The notes: generated by a model from the letters alone, not told the origin. Positions 9,047-19,212 are shown, numbered from the stretch's first letter. The stretch is 64,000 bases of DNA from Saprospiraceae bacterium (GCA_016715405.1 JADKAE010000018.1:1-64000), one strand, 5' to 3'. Numbers and translations are program-made.

Positions 9047-12000
9047 GTTTCAATTATTCGATAAATAGCACCCAACAATTCTTCAGATTGAATGGGCTTT
9101 GTCACCCAGGCATCCATACCCGCTACCCGGCATTTTTCAAGCTCCTCCGGTATCGCATTGGCAGTGAGACCTATAATGGGAATACGATGAAGGGGGTCGT
9201 CGGCGGGCAATGCCCGAAGGCGCCTCGTGGCTTCCAATCCGTCCATTACCGGCATTTTGACATCCATCAGGATTAAGTCAAATGGCTCTTGAGTTGCCTT
9301 TTCCAGGGCAATTTGTCCATTTTCAGCAATAACTACGGTTATGTGGTCTCCCAATCTGGATTTCAGCAATTCAGTGGCAAGCAATTGATTAAAATAAATA
9401 TCCTCTACCAATAAAATCCGGCAATGCTGCAAGGCGGTAAGGTCAGGAGATGATACAGCCGTTGTAAGTGTACCGGTTTCGGCGGCCGGCAAAAACGAGA
9501 GTGCCACGGTAACCAATGTGCCTTCACCCGGCCGGCTTTGTAAATTAATAGTCCCTCCCTGTTGTTCAACCAATTGCCTGCATATACTCAAGCCCAGGCC
9601 GGTTCCTCCCCTGGCGGTAGCATCTTCTGCAACAACCTGGCTAAAACTGTCGAACACCTGCTCGATTTTATCGGGCGAAATGCCAATGCCGGTATCGCGA
9701 ATAGTGAATTGTAGCAGCACTTGTTCGTTGCCGGCATCCAGGCGATTTACTTCCACTTCCACGCTGCCGCTGTCGGTAAATTTTATGGCATTGCCAACCA
9801 GGTTACTCAGTATTTGTTTGAGTCTGACGGCATCACCCACCAATGCCCCCGGTATGCCGGACTGAACCTCTATTTTCAATGCAATACCCTTTTCCTGTGC
9901 CCTAAAACCGAAGGTTTGCTGTATATGGGTTAAAACTTCTTGTAAATCAAAGGCTTTAAAATGAAAGGTATATTGCCCGGATTCAATCTTTGAGTAGTCC
10001 AGAATATCGTTGACGATACGCAACAAATCTTCGGAAGAATGTCGGATGGCGCCCAGATAGGTTTTTTGCTTCTCTGCCAACGGCGTTTCTTCCAGCATTT
10101 CGCTTAATCCTATAATGGCGTTCATGGGGGTGCGTATCTCGTGGCTCATATTGGCCAGAAATAGCGATTTATACCGGGTTTGTTGTTCGGCCAGCTTTTT
10201 TTCTTCTTTCAGGCGGCGTTGCTGCAGGCGGTTGTAGACAATTGCGTACGCGATGGCAGCCAGCAGGAGCAGCATCAAAAACCGGAACCAACTCGTCTGC
10301 CAATAAGGCGGATTGATGACAAAGCTGACCAACATTTCTTCCTCGCTCCAGATCCCGTCGGAATTGGCCGCACGCAATAAAAACTGGTATTTTCCGGGCG
10401 GTAAATTGGTGTAGCTGGCCCTGCGGAGTATGGCCGGGCAAGTCACCCAGTCTTCATTGTACCCCAATAGTTTGTATCGATACTGGTTGGAATAAGGCGA
10501 TTGCAAATGAATGCCGGCAAACTCGATGGTAACGGCATTTTCGCCGGGCTTGAGTATAAGGTTGCCGATGAATTCAGGTGTTAGTGTAAGACGGTTGTTA
10601 TTTATATAAATGTTGGTCAGTACCAACTCGGGCGGCATACTGTCTATTTTAATACGCAAAGGATCAAAAACGATGATGCCTTCCTGCGTGACATCAAATA
10701 ACAATCCCGTTTTACTATTGTACAACGACTTCCGGATAAGCGGCTGCGTTTGTAGCGGATTCATCACATCGTAAATGTGAAATTCGAAGGTTTCAGGGTG
10801 CATGCGAAGCAGGTAGGCATTGTAGAAGCCTGCCCATATATACCCTGCCCGGTCCAGCGACAATGAGTTCACGATGTGGGTCGGGAGTCCGTCGCGTTCA
10901 GTTAACAACCTGTGATGGAAGGTCCCATCACTTGCTTTTTCAATTTTGATAAGTCCACCCATAGCGCCTACCCATAGCGATCCCTGCTTGTCGCACACGC
11001 CATCCATGAGTTCCAATTGCGTATATCGCCCCGTTTTTTTTCTATTAAAAGGCAACAAGGTGAATTGCTCCGTTCGTTTGTCAATATACCCTATGACACT
11101 CGAAGTAAGACACCACAACCCGCCTTTCCCATCTTCGATGATCTCTTCTATCAATACATCATCAGTCAAAGCAGCAGCCGCCACTATTCGTTTTTGCCAG
11201 GTGTGGCGGTTCACTTTCCAAAGGCCGTCGGCTGTACTGATCCACACTATTTGAGGGTTGTCGCTGTCATAGCATTGGCTTTGGATGAGCCTGCCCGCAA
11301 ATACCGTATCCGGCAGTATGTTTTTAAAATCCCGGCGGGCAGGGTCCCATAAGCTCACTCCTCCCCTACGCCAACTCACGTGAATATCTCCCTCAGGCGT
11401 CCTGCCTACGTGGTTGGCAAAAGGCAATGGTATGGCGCCGTGCGGCAGACGAAGGGATTCGGCTTCCTCGCCCAGTCGGGGCGAATAAAACATCTGGCTA
11501 CCGTTAAACATGAGTAATCCTCCCAGCTTGTCTTCTACCACCCAAAAGGCATGGTTGCTGGGCTCGTCGCGACCGAATTTGAGTTGATATAACTGGTAAT
11601 TAGGCGGGGTGATATTTGTTTTTCTTAATCCGGTGGGGCAGGCAATCCATAGATTACTCAACCTGTCCAAACACATGGCCGAGGTATTACCTGGAAAAAT
11701 GCCGTGCAGGCGACCGGGTGAATGAAAGTGCGCTACCTTGCCCTCCCGCGGATGCCAATTCACTACGCCCCGGTTGCCCGATAACCAAAGCGAACCATCG
11801 GGGCCCTCTACGATGTCGTTATACAAATAATATTGCATCGTATCGGGCAACTTAGTCCGCCCGAAAGTGCGGGTATCCGGAATAAACTGTAGGAGTACGG
11901 AATCGCAGCCGACCCAAAAACTGCCTTCTTTTTGCTGATAAATGATATTGCAGGACAGCTTTTTATTCGTTTCAGGAGATGGAACTATAACGAGCTCGTA

Positions 12001-12645
12001 GGTTTTGTCAGCTGGGTGTAGCCACAATAAACCGGCAGAAGAAGTTGCCCATATCCTTCCCGATCTGTCGCGGTAGAGTCTGTTGATCTGAGGCGCCGGG
12101 AAGCCGGCAGGTATGGATGCGGCAGGTTTCCACGCGATGAATTTTTGCTTGGGTATATTCCATTCAAACAACCCTTTTTCCATACCCACCAATACCCGCG
12201 AATCATCCAATGCGCACACTGCCCTGGGATTTCCAGATGCGCTGGGTTTGCCATAGCGGGTGAAATATCCCTGCCGGGCATCCAGGCGATTCAGCCCTTC
12301 GTAGGTGATCGCCCATATATCGCCATCGGCTGATTCCATGAGCGCCCATACCCGGTCGCTGTCGATGCTGGTGGTGTCTTGTGGATCATACTGGTAATGC
12401 ACGTAGTCGTACCCGTCGTACCGGTATAAACCCGAACCCAGGGTGCCGTACCAAATGCGCCCCAGCCTGTCGGATAGTACGTCTTTAGTTAAAGAGGCGT
12501 AAAATTGAGTGCCCTCGTGGGTAATTCCGATCGATTCAAAAATGCGCAGCGGTTTTTGCGCCATCAATACCGGCGGCACGCAAAGGAGCCATACGGCAAG
12601 CAAGCGTAAGAAGGAAGCGATCAGACTTGGGTAAGAAACCATCAT
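9040..12645 (-). CDS. Hybrid two-component propeller sensor kinase with receiver domain
   Basis: About 1,200 residues. The frame opens at a TTG (12669), but ATG at 12645 (MMVSYPSL) just precedes the signal/anchor helix and is preferred. Numbering here counts from the TTG. A periplasmic two-bladed-propeller region (Reg_prop repeats such as GRIWYGTLGSGLYRYD) runs to about 670, then a Y_Y_Y domain (about 700-785) and a transmembrane helix at 795-812. The HisKA domain has His843 in MSHEIRTPMN, the ATPase has the N box near 953-964 and DTGIG near 992, and the receiver has Asp1136, Thr1169 and Lys1191. Unlike classical HTCS proteins it lacks an AraC output domain, so it needs a relay; the HPt gene follows. 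The ligand is unknown. Confidence 0.93.
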   Translation of the reverse strand: MMVSYPSLIASFLRLLAVWLLCVPPVLMAQKPLRIFESIGITHEGTQFYASLTKDVLSDRLGRIWYGTLGSGLYRYDGYDYVHYQYDPQDTTSIDSDRVWALMESADGDIWAITYEGLNRLDARQGYFTRYGKPSASGNPRAVCALDDSRVLVGMEKGLFEWNIPKQKFIAWKPAASIPAGFPAPQINRLYRDRSGRIWATSSAGLLWLHPADKTYELVIVPSPETNKKLSCNIIYQQKEGSFWVGCDSVLLQFIPDTRTFGRTKLPDTMQYYLYNDIVEGPDGSLWLSGNRGVVNWHPREGKVAHFHSPGRLHGIFPGNTSAMCLDRLSNLWIACPTGLRKTNITPPNYQLYQLKFGRDEPSNHAFWVVEDKLGGLLMFNGSQMFYSPRLGEEAESLRLPHGAIPLPFANHVGRTPEGDIHVSWRRGGVSLWDPARRDFKNILPDTVFAGRLIQSQCYDSDNPQIVWISTADGLWKVNRHTWQKRIVAAAALTDDVLIEEIIEDGKGGLWCLTSSVIGYIDKRTEQFTLLPFNRKKTGRYTQLELMDGVCDKQGSLWVGAMGGLIKIEKASDGTFHHRLLTERDGLPTHIVNSLSLDRAGYIWAGFYNAYLLRMHPETFEFHIYDVMNPLQTQPLIRKSLYNSKTGLLFDVTQEGIIVFDPLRIKIDSMPPELVLTNIYINNNRLTLTPEFIGNLILKPGENAVTIEFAGIHLQSPYSNQYRYKLLGYNEDWVTCPAILRRASYTNLPPGKYQFLLRAANSDGIWSEEEMLVSFVINPPYWQTSWFRFLMLLLLAAIAYAIVYNRLQQRRLKEEKKLAEQQTRYKSLFLANMSHEIRTPMNAIIGLSEMLEETPLAEKQKTYLGAIRHSSEDLLRIVNDILDYSKIESGQYTFHFKAFDLQEVLTHIQQTFGFRAQEKGIALKIEVQSGIPGALVGDAVRLKQILSNLVGNAIKFTDSGSVEVEVNRLDAGNEQVLLQFTIRDTGIGISPDKIEQVFDSFSQVVAEDATARGGTGLGLSICRQLVEQQGGTINLQSRPGEGTLVTVALSFLPAAETGTLTTAVSSPDLTALQHCRILLVEDIYFNQLLATELLKSRLGDHITVVIAENGQIALEKATQEPFDLILMDVKMPVMDGLEATRRLRALPADDPLHRIPIIGLTANAIPEELEKCRVAGMDAWVTKPIQSEELLGAIYRIIETV

Positions 12646-12732
12646 GGCTAATGGTATAATACCCTCCAAGCTAGGGCACTTTTTCCCGCCGTAGTATATT
12701 TTTTTATACTTTTTTACGCTTTTTACTTCTTC

Positions 12733-13068
12733 CTACCATTCTTCCATCTCATCGCTGAGCGGGTGCTGCTGATAGTGCCGTTTGGTAAAAGCGCGTTGTT
12801 TTTGCCTTTCTATTACCAGCCGGGCAATACCGATATGAGGCGGTTCGGGGGCGAGGGGCGATAAGGCGGCGTGCACTTTGCGCTCGTTTACATCGAGGCG
12901 GTACATGAGGCTAAGCAGGAATTCCATCCGGTGTTCAATGAGATCGGCGATGCGCTCGGAGAGCATCTCGAGCAGTTGCGCTTCGCTGACCATCTCTTCC
13001 GCCGGCTCGGGCATCTCAAAGTCGTGGGTAATGAGTTCCGCTGTGGTTTTTAGATCTTCGGATTCCAT
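12733..13068 (-). CDS. Small hypothetical protein
   Basis: 111 residues, not recognised. It is soluble and largely helical: an acidic N-terminus (FEMPEPAEEMVSEAQLLEML), a central amphipathic helix rich in Leu and Arg (IADLIEHRMEFLLSLMYRLDVNERKV), and a basic segment before an acidic end. No signal peptide or metal motif is visible. It lies between the kinase and the FMN oxidase on the same strand, with its start next to a family 2 repeat. The central stretch around RLDVNERKVHAAL suggests a small helical adaptor, but this is only an impression. Confidence 0.7.
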   Translation of the reverse strand: MESEDLKTTAELITHDFEMPEPAEEMVSEAQLLEMLSERIADLIEHRMEFLLSLMYRLDVNERKVHAALSPLAPEPPHIGIARLVIERQKQRAFTKRHYQQHPLSDEMEEW

Positions 13069-13087
13069 TTGTTTATTTTTAGTAATT

Positions 13088-13164
13088 GTTTAGTAGGGTT
13101 GGCTGCAGTTAGCGTTAGGGTTTAGTTTCTAAACATACAGCTAAACCAACCCCATGCCCTAAAC
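13088..13164. repeat. GTTTAG/CTAAAC inverted repeat, family 2 copy 2
   Basis: Left arm of GTTTAGTAGGGTT and GTTAGCGTTAGGG words, right arm of CTAAACCAACC and CCTAAACCC words, with a TTTC centre. The right half is translated as the C-terminal tail and stop codon of the FMN oxidase gene ending at 13115, so repeat and coding sequence overlap. Confidence 0.8.
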
Positions 13165-14437
13165 CCTCCAAAAACTTTGTAGCAGGCGTTATCTCGTCAA
13201 TAGACCGGCAACCGGAAAGCCGCATGGTCAACTCAAAGTCGGCCACCAGATTCCGGATGACTTCATTTACCCCTTTCTCACCTGCCAGGGCAAGTGCGTA
13301 CACGTACGGGCGGCCAATGCACACGGCGTTGGCGCCCAGCGCCAGGGCTTTAAACATATCGGCGCCGCAGCGCACCCCGCTATCAAGTAAAACGGGTATC
13401 TGGCGTTTTACCGCCTCTGCTATGCCGGGCAATGCCCCAATGGTGGAAATCGCCCCGTCGACCTGCCTGCCGCCGTGATTCGACACCACGATGCCGTCGA
13501 TGCCCAAGTCTATCGCTTTGCGGGCATCATCGGGGTGCAATATGCCTTTTAGTAGGAGCGGCAGTTTGGTATACTGGCGCAATAAAGGCAATTGCTCCCA
13601 TTGCACCGCCGGGTTGGTGTATATGTTTATAAATTTTCGAACGGCTTTGAGCGGGGCCCTGGAGCGCACGTTTTTCAGCAGCCCGCCCGGGTAGGCACGC
13701 ATGAGCTCGGCCACCGACAATAGGGTGTCGAGGGTAAGCGACTGGCGGGGCGCCGGGGCACTATTGTCGTCGGGCTCCTGCATTAATTGCCGGAAAACCG
13801 GGTCGCTGGTGTATTGGGCAATGCCCTTGCCCCTCAAAAAGGGCAGGTAGGCCATGTCCAGGTCGCGCAAGCGCCAGCCCAACATCGTCGTATCAAGGGT
13901 GACCACAATGGCGCTGCAGCCACAGGCTTCCGCGCGTTTCACCAGGCTCTCCACCAACTCGTTTGACCGGCTCCAATACAACTGAAACCAACGCGGACTA
14001 TCGCTCATCAGCGCACTGACAGCCTCCATCGCCACAGATGCCTGGTTGGATAAAATAAACGGCACGCCGAGCGAAGCGGCGGCGGCGCCTACGGCCAGGT
14101 CGGCCTTGCGATGGGCCATTTCGAGCACGCCTACGGGAGAAAGCAATAAAGGCGCCGGCAATTTTTGCCCAAGCAATGATACCGATAGATCGCATTGCGA
14201 CACGTCGCGCAGCATACGCGGCACGATCTGCCATTGATCAAAACCGTGCCGGTTGTTGCTGACGGTGGTCTCAACCCCAGCCACGCCGGCAATGTAGGCG
14301 AAGGCCTCGGGGCTCATCCGGTCTTTGGCAAGCGCCTCAAGCGTATTCAGATCAGTGGGGATAGCCGGTTTTTTTCCGCTCACGCCGGTGAGATAAATAA
14401 ACCTTTGGCGGTCGAGAGCCGAAAAAATTCCCTTCAT
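13115..14437 (-). CDS. FMN-dependent alpha-hydroxy-acid oxidase (lactate 2-monooxygenase-like)
   Basis: 440 residues, TIM-barrel flavoenzyme oxidising L-2-hydroxy acids. The N-terminal FMN region (FAYIAGVAGVETT), LLSPVG, FQLYWSR and VTLDTTMLGWRLRDL resemble lactate 2-monooxygenase more than lactate dehydrogenase. The catalytic histidine is in VSNHGGRQVDG and the phosphate-binding end in LDSGVRCGADMFKALALGA. The long loop between barrel strands (YTSDPVFRQLMQEPDD) also fits the monooxygenase group. The exact substrate is not certain. The last 15 or so residues are encoded by a repeat element. It is divergent from the desulfhydrase-like gene with a 60-bp gap. Confidence 0.88.
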   Translation of the reverse strand: MKGIFSALDRQRFIYLTGVSGKKPAIPTDLNTLEALAKDRMSPEAFAYIAGVAGVETTVSNNRHGFDQWQIVPRMLRDVSQCDLSVSLLGQKLPAPLLLSPVGVLEMAHRKADLAVGAAAASLGVPFILSNQASVAMEAVSALMSDSPRWFQLYWSRSNELVESLVKRAEACGCSAIVVTLDTTMLGWRLRDLDMAYLPFLRGKGIAQYTSDPVFRQLMQEPDDNSAPAPRQSLTLDTLLSVAELMRAYPGGLLKNVRSRAPLKAVRKFINIYTNPAVQWEQLPLLRQYTKLPLLLKGILHPDDARKAIDLGIDGIVVSNHGGRQVDGAISTIGALPGIAEAVKRQIPVLLDSGVRCGADMFKALALGANAVCIGRPYVYALALAGEKGVNEVIRNLVADFELTMRLSGCRSIDEITPATKFLEGLGHGVGLAVCLETKP

Positions 14438-14497
14438 GCGGTTGCTTTTTGTGGCAAATTACGAAAGAATTGCCGATAATTCGGCACAATTAACGGG

Positions 14498-15352
14498 GTG
14501 TCACTACCTGCACTGGAAGGCCTTGGCGTGCGGTGGCTGGTCAAACGCGACGACCTCCTTGCTCCGCCCGAAGCCCCCAATTTCTGCGGCAATAAGTGGC
14601 GAAAAATGAAGTACAACCTCTTCGAAGCCGGCCAACAGGGCTGCACCCGGCTGATTACGATGGGCGGCGCCTTTTCCAACCACATTGCCGCGGTGGCCGC
14701 CGCCGGACTGCTTTTTGGCGTCGACACGGTGGGTTATATCCGCGGCGAAGCGGCGTATCCGCTCAACCCCACCCTGCAGGGCGCCATCGATAACGGCATG
14801 GAACTTCGCTTTGTGAGCCGGGAGGCCTACGGCCAGCTGCGCGAAAAGGGGTTGCAGCCGGAACGCCCCGGCGACTACCCCATCCCCGAAGGCGGCACCA
14901 ACGCCCTGGCTATGCCGGGTTGCCGCGAATTAGGCGAGGAATTGCTGACTCAACTCGACGATCCCGGTCACAGCACTATAGCAGTAGCCTGCGGCACCGG
15001 CGGCACCATGGCCGGGCTTGTCACCGGTTTGCAGGGCCTCCCCTGCCTCGGCATCCCCGTACTGAAAGGCGGCTTTATGACGACAACGGTACAAGGCTAC
15101 CACGGGTTATTCACCGGCCGCCAATGGCCCCATTGGCAAACCATCGACGGCTTTCATTTCGGCGGCTACGCTAAGACCACCCCTGAATTATTCTCTTTTA
15201 TGGCTAATTTCTATACCCAAACAGGTATCCCACTCGATAAGGTCTATACCGGAAAAATGTTTTACGCAATTTTTCAACTCATTCAATCCGGGTATTTTGC
15301 CCCGGGTAGCACCATAGTGAGTATCCACAGCGGGGGGCTTCAGGGGAATTAG
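14498..15352 (+). CDS. PLP-dependent D-cysteine desulfhydrase / ACC deaminase family
   Basis: 284 residues, fold type II PLP enzyme. The Schiff-base lysine is in CGNKWRKMKYN near residue 34, the substrate loop is GGAFSNHIAA, and the phosphate-binding glycine loop is CGTGGTMAG. The family removes sulfide or ammonia from D-cysteine, or opens 1-aminocyclopropane-1-carboxylate; which one cannot be told from these motifs. The N-terminus is a little short for the family. The start used is GTG 14498, because the frame closes upstream at 14477 and no ATG is available. The stop adjoins a family 1 repeat. Confidence 0.85.
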   Translation: MSLPALEGLGVRWLVKRDDLLAPPEAPNFCGNKWRKMKYNLFEAGQQGCTRLITMGGAFSNHIAAVAAAGLLFGVDTVGYIRGEAAYPLNPTLQGAIDNGMELRFVSREAYGQLREKGLQPERPGDYPIPEGGTNALAMPGCRELGEELLTQLDDPGHSTIAVACGTGGTMAGLVTGLQGLPCLGIPVLKGGFMTTTVQGYHGLFTGRQWPHWQTIDGFHFGGYAKTTPELFSFMANFYTQTGIPLDKVYTGKMFYAIFQLIQSGYFAPGSTIVSIHSGGLQGN

Positions 15353-15358
15353 CGGTCA

Positions 15359-15454
15359 GTTGTTATCCGTTGTCGGTTGTCGGTTATCCGTTTTATATCT
15401 TTGCTAATTATACTTTGTCAGAGAACCGATAACCGATAACCGATAACCGATAAC
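15359..15454. repeat. Heptamer inverted-repeat element, family 1 copy 2
   Basis: Left arm GTTATCC, GTTGTCG, GTTGTCG, GTTATCC; core with TATCTTTG at 15396-15403; right arm GAGAACC then several GATAACC. It separates two convergent genes (desulfhydrase-like and hutI) and touches both stop codons. The right arm uses GATAACC rather than the GAGAACA of copies 1, 5 and 7. Confidence 0.9.
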
Positions 15455-16692
15455 TACCCCCTCCCCTTCACTAACACCCGTTCAATCACATTGCTACCAA
15501 AAGCATAAGGCAAATAAGCCACGGAAGGCATCGGCCGGGTAATAAACACATTGGCCAACTTGCCCGGGGTGATGCTGCCGCATTCGGCGGATAACTCCAT
15601 GGCAGCGGCGCCGTTGATGGTGGCGGCATTGATGGCTTCTTCGGGTACCATACGAAGTTTGATGCAGGCCAGGCTGATTACAAAAGGCATTCGTCCGGAA
15701 GGAGTGGTGCCCGGGTTGTAGTCGGTGGCGAGTGCTACCGGCAGTCCGGCATCCAGCATGCGGCGGGCAGGCGGATAGTGCTCGTCGTTGAGGAAAAACG
15801 GAGCAGAGGGCAGCAAGGTTGGGATCGTTTTGCCGCCGGCGAGGCAGGCGATTTCCTCATCGGTAAGTACTTCTAGGTGGTCGACCGACACGGCGCCTCT
15901 CGATACGCAGGCTTCTATGCCCCCCATGCTATTAAACTGGTTGGTGTGGATTTTGGCTTTCATTCCGTAACGCGCGCCGGCTTCGATAATGCGGGACGTC
16001 TCTTCTACGCTGAAAAAGTTTTTTTCGCAAAAAGCATCCACATAATCGGCCAGGCATTCGCCGGCAATCTGGGGTAGTAGTCGCTCGATGAGCAGTTGCA
16101 TATACCCCTCGCGGTTGTCACGGTATTCAGCGGGCAGGGCATGGGCGCCCAGGAAAGTCGCTTTGATGGGCATCGGGCTCATCTCTTTTAGTCGCCTGAT
16201 CACGCGCAGCATCTTGAGTTCGCTGTCTTCGCTTAGCCCATAGCCGCTTTTGATTTCTATCGCGCCAGTGCCCATGCCGCGCACTTCTTCGAGCCGCTGC
16301 CAGGCTTGTTCTACCAGTACATCTTCGGGCGTTTCTCGGAGTCGCCGTGCCGAGTTGAGAATGCCCCCGCCGCGGCGGGCTATTTCTTCATAGCTCAGGC
16401 CCCTGATGCGGTCTACAAATTCGGTCTCACGGCTGCCGGCGAATACCAGGTGGGTATGCGAGTCGCACCAGCAGGGAAACACCATGCCCCCTCTGGCATC
16501 AATCTGCACATCGGCATGCGCCGGGCATTCCGACATCGGCCCAAAAGCGGCAATGCGTTCGCCTTCGATGAGCAAATAGGCATCGTGTAATACCGGCAAG
16601 GTTTGCATGTCAGCCCCGCGCACCAGCCCGGTTTCAGCGGGCAGGGTTTGCACAAGGGTGTGGATGTGGTGGATTAGTGTGGATGAATGCAT
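15454..16692 (-). CDS. hutI: Imidazolonepropionase
   Basis: Third enzyme of histidine degradation, hydrolysing imidazolone-5-propionate to N-formimino-L-glutamate; cytoplasmic amidohydrolase-fold metalloenzyme, 412 residues. Metal-binding HxH is in DSHTHLVFAG, further ligands lie in FLGAHALPAEY and KIHTNQFNSMGG, and the catalytic region is ATDYNPGTTPSG. Full length. No hutH, hutU or hutG is adjacent, so the pathway genes are dispersed. Both ends of the gene are flanked by family 1 repeats. Confidence 0.95.
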   Translation of the reverse strand: MHSSTLIHHIHTLVQTLPAETGLVRGADMQTLPVLHDAYLLIEGERIAAFGPMSECPAHADVQIDARGGMVFPCWCDSHTHLVFAGSRETEFVDRIRGLSYEEIARRGGGILNSARRLRETPEDVLVEQAWQRLEEVRGMGTGAIEIKSGYGLSEDSELKMLRVIRRLKEMSPMPIKATFLGAHALPAEYRDNREGYMQLLIERLLPQIAGECLADYVDAFCEKNFFSVEETSRIIEAGARYGMKAKIHTNQFNSMGGIEACVSRGAVSVDHLEVLTDEEIACLAGGKTIPTLLPSAPFFLNDEHYPPARRMLDAGLPVALATDYNPGTTPSGRMPFVISLACIKLRMVPEEAINAATINGAAAMELSAECGSITPGKLANVFITRPMPSVAYLPYAFGSNVIERVLVKGRG

Positions 16693-16700
16693 TAGATTAT

Positions 16701-16780
16701 GTTATCGGTTATCGGTTATCGGTTGTCTGTTTTTGTCAATATTTATTGAACAGATAACGGACAACAGATAACCGACAACT
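16701..16780. repeat. Heptamer inverted-repeat element, family 1 copy 3
   Basis: Left arm three GTTATCG units then GTTGTCT; core TTTTTGTCAATATTTATTG without a clear TATCTTTG; right arm GATAACG, GACAACA, GATAACC, GACAAC. It lies between the hutI start and the kinase stop, both on the minus strand. Confidence 0.88.
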
Positions 16781-16781
16781 G

Positions 16782-18486
16782 TTAGCTCCCCTTCGGCAGC
16801 GCCAGCACAAACGTAGACCCCTTGCCTTTTTCGCTCCGCAAATTAATCGTACCGCCCATGGCTTCCGCGTAGCGGCGGGCTATAAAGAGGCCGTAGCCCA
16901 TCGAGGATTCGCCGTGCACGGCCTGGGGTTTGAGCCGTTGAAAGCGCTGGAAGGCCTTGGCCTGGTCTTCGGCGTCGAGGCCGGGGCCTTTGTCGGTCAC
17001 CAGAAAACGTACCTGGGCGCCGGCGTCTTCCAGGCTCAGCAAAATATGAGAACCGTCGGGGGAATACTTGATGGCATTCGACACCAGGTTGCCGATGATG
17101 CGCTGCAGGAAATACGGATCGGCCATTACGCGCAATGGGCCGGGGACTGTTTGTATTTTAATGTTAATAGTTTTGTGCGCGGCGTATTTGTCGTATTCGC
17201 TTTTCGCAATATCGAGCACGGCTGCTCCGTCTACCTGGGTTAATTGCAGCGACAAAGTGATGCCTTCTTCCATATTTTCCACATCCATAATGCGCCTGCT
17301 CATTTCGTCGATGCGGTCGGCGGCATGCTCCATTTCGCTGAGCAATTCGGGAGTGGGGTTTTTATGCCGAAGTTCGTATAAATTGAGTTGGATGACCGCC
17401 AGTGGATGGCGCAGGTCGTGGGTGAGCAGGGAAGTGAAAAACTTTTTTCGGTATTCAGCTGGTGCAGGTTTTCGTTGGCTGCTTGCAACAGTTCTTTTTT
17501 TTGGCGAAGCCGCATAAAAAGCCAGGACAATAAAAAAATAACCCCTAAAAAGGAGGCTGCGGCAATTCCAAATATGAGATTGCGAAAGCGGGCGGCTGCG
17601 TTTTGCTGGCGAAGCAACAGGTTTTCCTGTTCTTTTTCTTTTGTTTCATATTGAAATTTAAGTTGCTCGATCTGCTTGTTTTTGGCTTCGTCGTAAATTT
17701 CACTTAAATATTGCTGGTAGGCTTTGAGATAAAAAAGGGCGCTATCGGGCTGGTTTGTTTTTTCAAAATAAGCCGCCATCTGAGGGTATAATTCTACCAG
17801 ACCTTCTTTTTCACCAGAGCGCACAAACAGAGGCACAGCTTGCCGGTAGTGAAAAATAGCTTCTGGGTATTGGTTTTTAGCAAAATACAATTTTCCTGCC
17901 TGCAGATGCGACCAGGAAAGATTAATAGAGTCGCTGATTGCGGTTCTGATCTGCAAGGCCAGCTGTGTATACTTCAGCGCTTCGTCGAGTTTGCGCTCGA
18001 GAAACTTCACATCGCCGAGTTTGGAATAGGCCGTGGCCATTTTTTTCTCGTCATTTTTCTGCCGGTATATTTGCAGGGATTGGATTAGGTAGAGTTCGGC
18101 GGAGTCGTATTGCTGCAATTCAATATAAAAAAAAGCGCCACCCAAATAGTTATCTGCCAACACAATAGGCTCGTCTAGTTCCTTAAGGATAGCCATACTG
18201 GCTCGGTGATATTTTTGGGCCAATGCCACGTCTTTGCTCGACCATAACACGCCGGAAATATTGAGCATAGCCTGTGCACTTCGCTTTTTCCAGTCAGGTG
18301 TTTTATATGGATTGGCAATTTCCAGCGCGCTGTAGAAATGTTGTATCGCCGTGTGGTATTGAATTTGTTGAGCGTGTTTAACGCCTAAGGACATATGCAT
18401 TTTAAAGCTGTCAATAACGGCAACTTGAGCCGTACTATGCAGTACGAAAAACTCAAACAACCTATTATAATTAGCTTAGATTTCAT
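16782..18486 (-). CDS. TPR sensor histidine kinase, two frameshifts
   Basis: Membrane kinase with N-terminal TPR repeats, a transmembrane helix (LIFGIAAASFLGVIFLLSWL), HisKA and HATPase domains. Three reading-frame pieces must be joined. ATG 18486 begins MKSKLIIIGCLS and needs one extra T at 18447-18451 to continue as FFVLHSTAQ, giving a clean signal peptide. The TPR frame then fails after NTEK at 17437-17448, where one base restores SLLTHDLRHPLAV (phospho-accepting His). The last frame carries GNLVSNAIKYS and DKGPGLD. Corrected length is 568 residues. It starts 9 bp after the response regulator stop, so the two form an operon and probable signalling pair. Confidence 0.88.
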
Positions 18487-18495
18487 TGGAGTTTC

Positions 18496-19163
18496 CTATC
18501 GAGTCACTGTCCTTAGTTTCTTCTGCAGTTGGATTTTGGTAGTTACCCCCATTTTCCGGTAAATGGTTTTTACATGGTGCCGCACCGTATTGATCGATAT
18601 AAAAACTGAGCGGCAATGGCTTTATAGCTCAATCCATTTACCAATAATTTTGCTACTTCCCATTCTCTGGGACTAAGCGCGGGGGCAGCGGTATCGTCCT
18701 GCAGAATGGCTATATCTTCATAAGACGAGCTTCCCTCGCCGGAGGATCTCAAGTGGTTCACGACGGCCTTGGCTGCGCTGCTGCCCAGATAAGCCCCGTC
18801 TGTCAATGTATTGTGGATGGCGGTTAGAATGTCTGCGGGTTTACACCCCTTAACAAAGTATCCGTCGGCGCCGCCCGACAGCGCATCCAACACGTATTTA
18901 TCCTGCGTATATCCCGTCATGATGACGATCTTCGTGTTGGGCAGCATTTTTTTGATCTTATCGAGGTGCTGGAGGCTGTTAATTTCTTTTAATTGAATAT
19001 CAAGCAGTAATACATCAGGAGAGGATTCCGGATTTGTTTTTTCAAAAAATTCACCTAATGACTCAGCTTGTAAAGCGCACCTCCAATTTTCCTGCATGCC
19101 GATCAGACTTACCATTCGGGCCAGCAAAACAGGGTCATCATCTACTACGGCTATCTTTGTCAT
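18496..19163 (-). CDS. NarL/LuxR-type response regulator, frameshifted near C-terminus
   Basis: Receiver domain with acidic pocket VVDDDP, phospho-accepting Asp in LLLDIQL, Thr in VIMTGY and Lys in YFVKG, then a LuxR helix-turn-helix (LSPREWEVAKLLVNGLSYKAIAAQF). The frame as given ends at 18570 after RSIRCGTM. One extra T in the run at 18601-18605 gives ISINTVRHHVKTIYRKMG, the expected recognition helix, and moves the stop to 18496. The corrected protein is 222 residues. It is first gene of the operon with the TPR kinase and has a promoter-like box at 19213. Confidence 0.9.
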
Positions 19164-19212
19164 AGGTTTCCATTTTAGCCTTTTTCACTACATAAAACTA
19201 TCCCTATTCACC

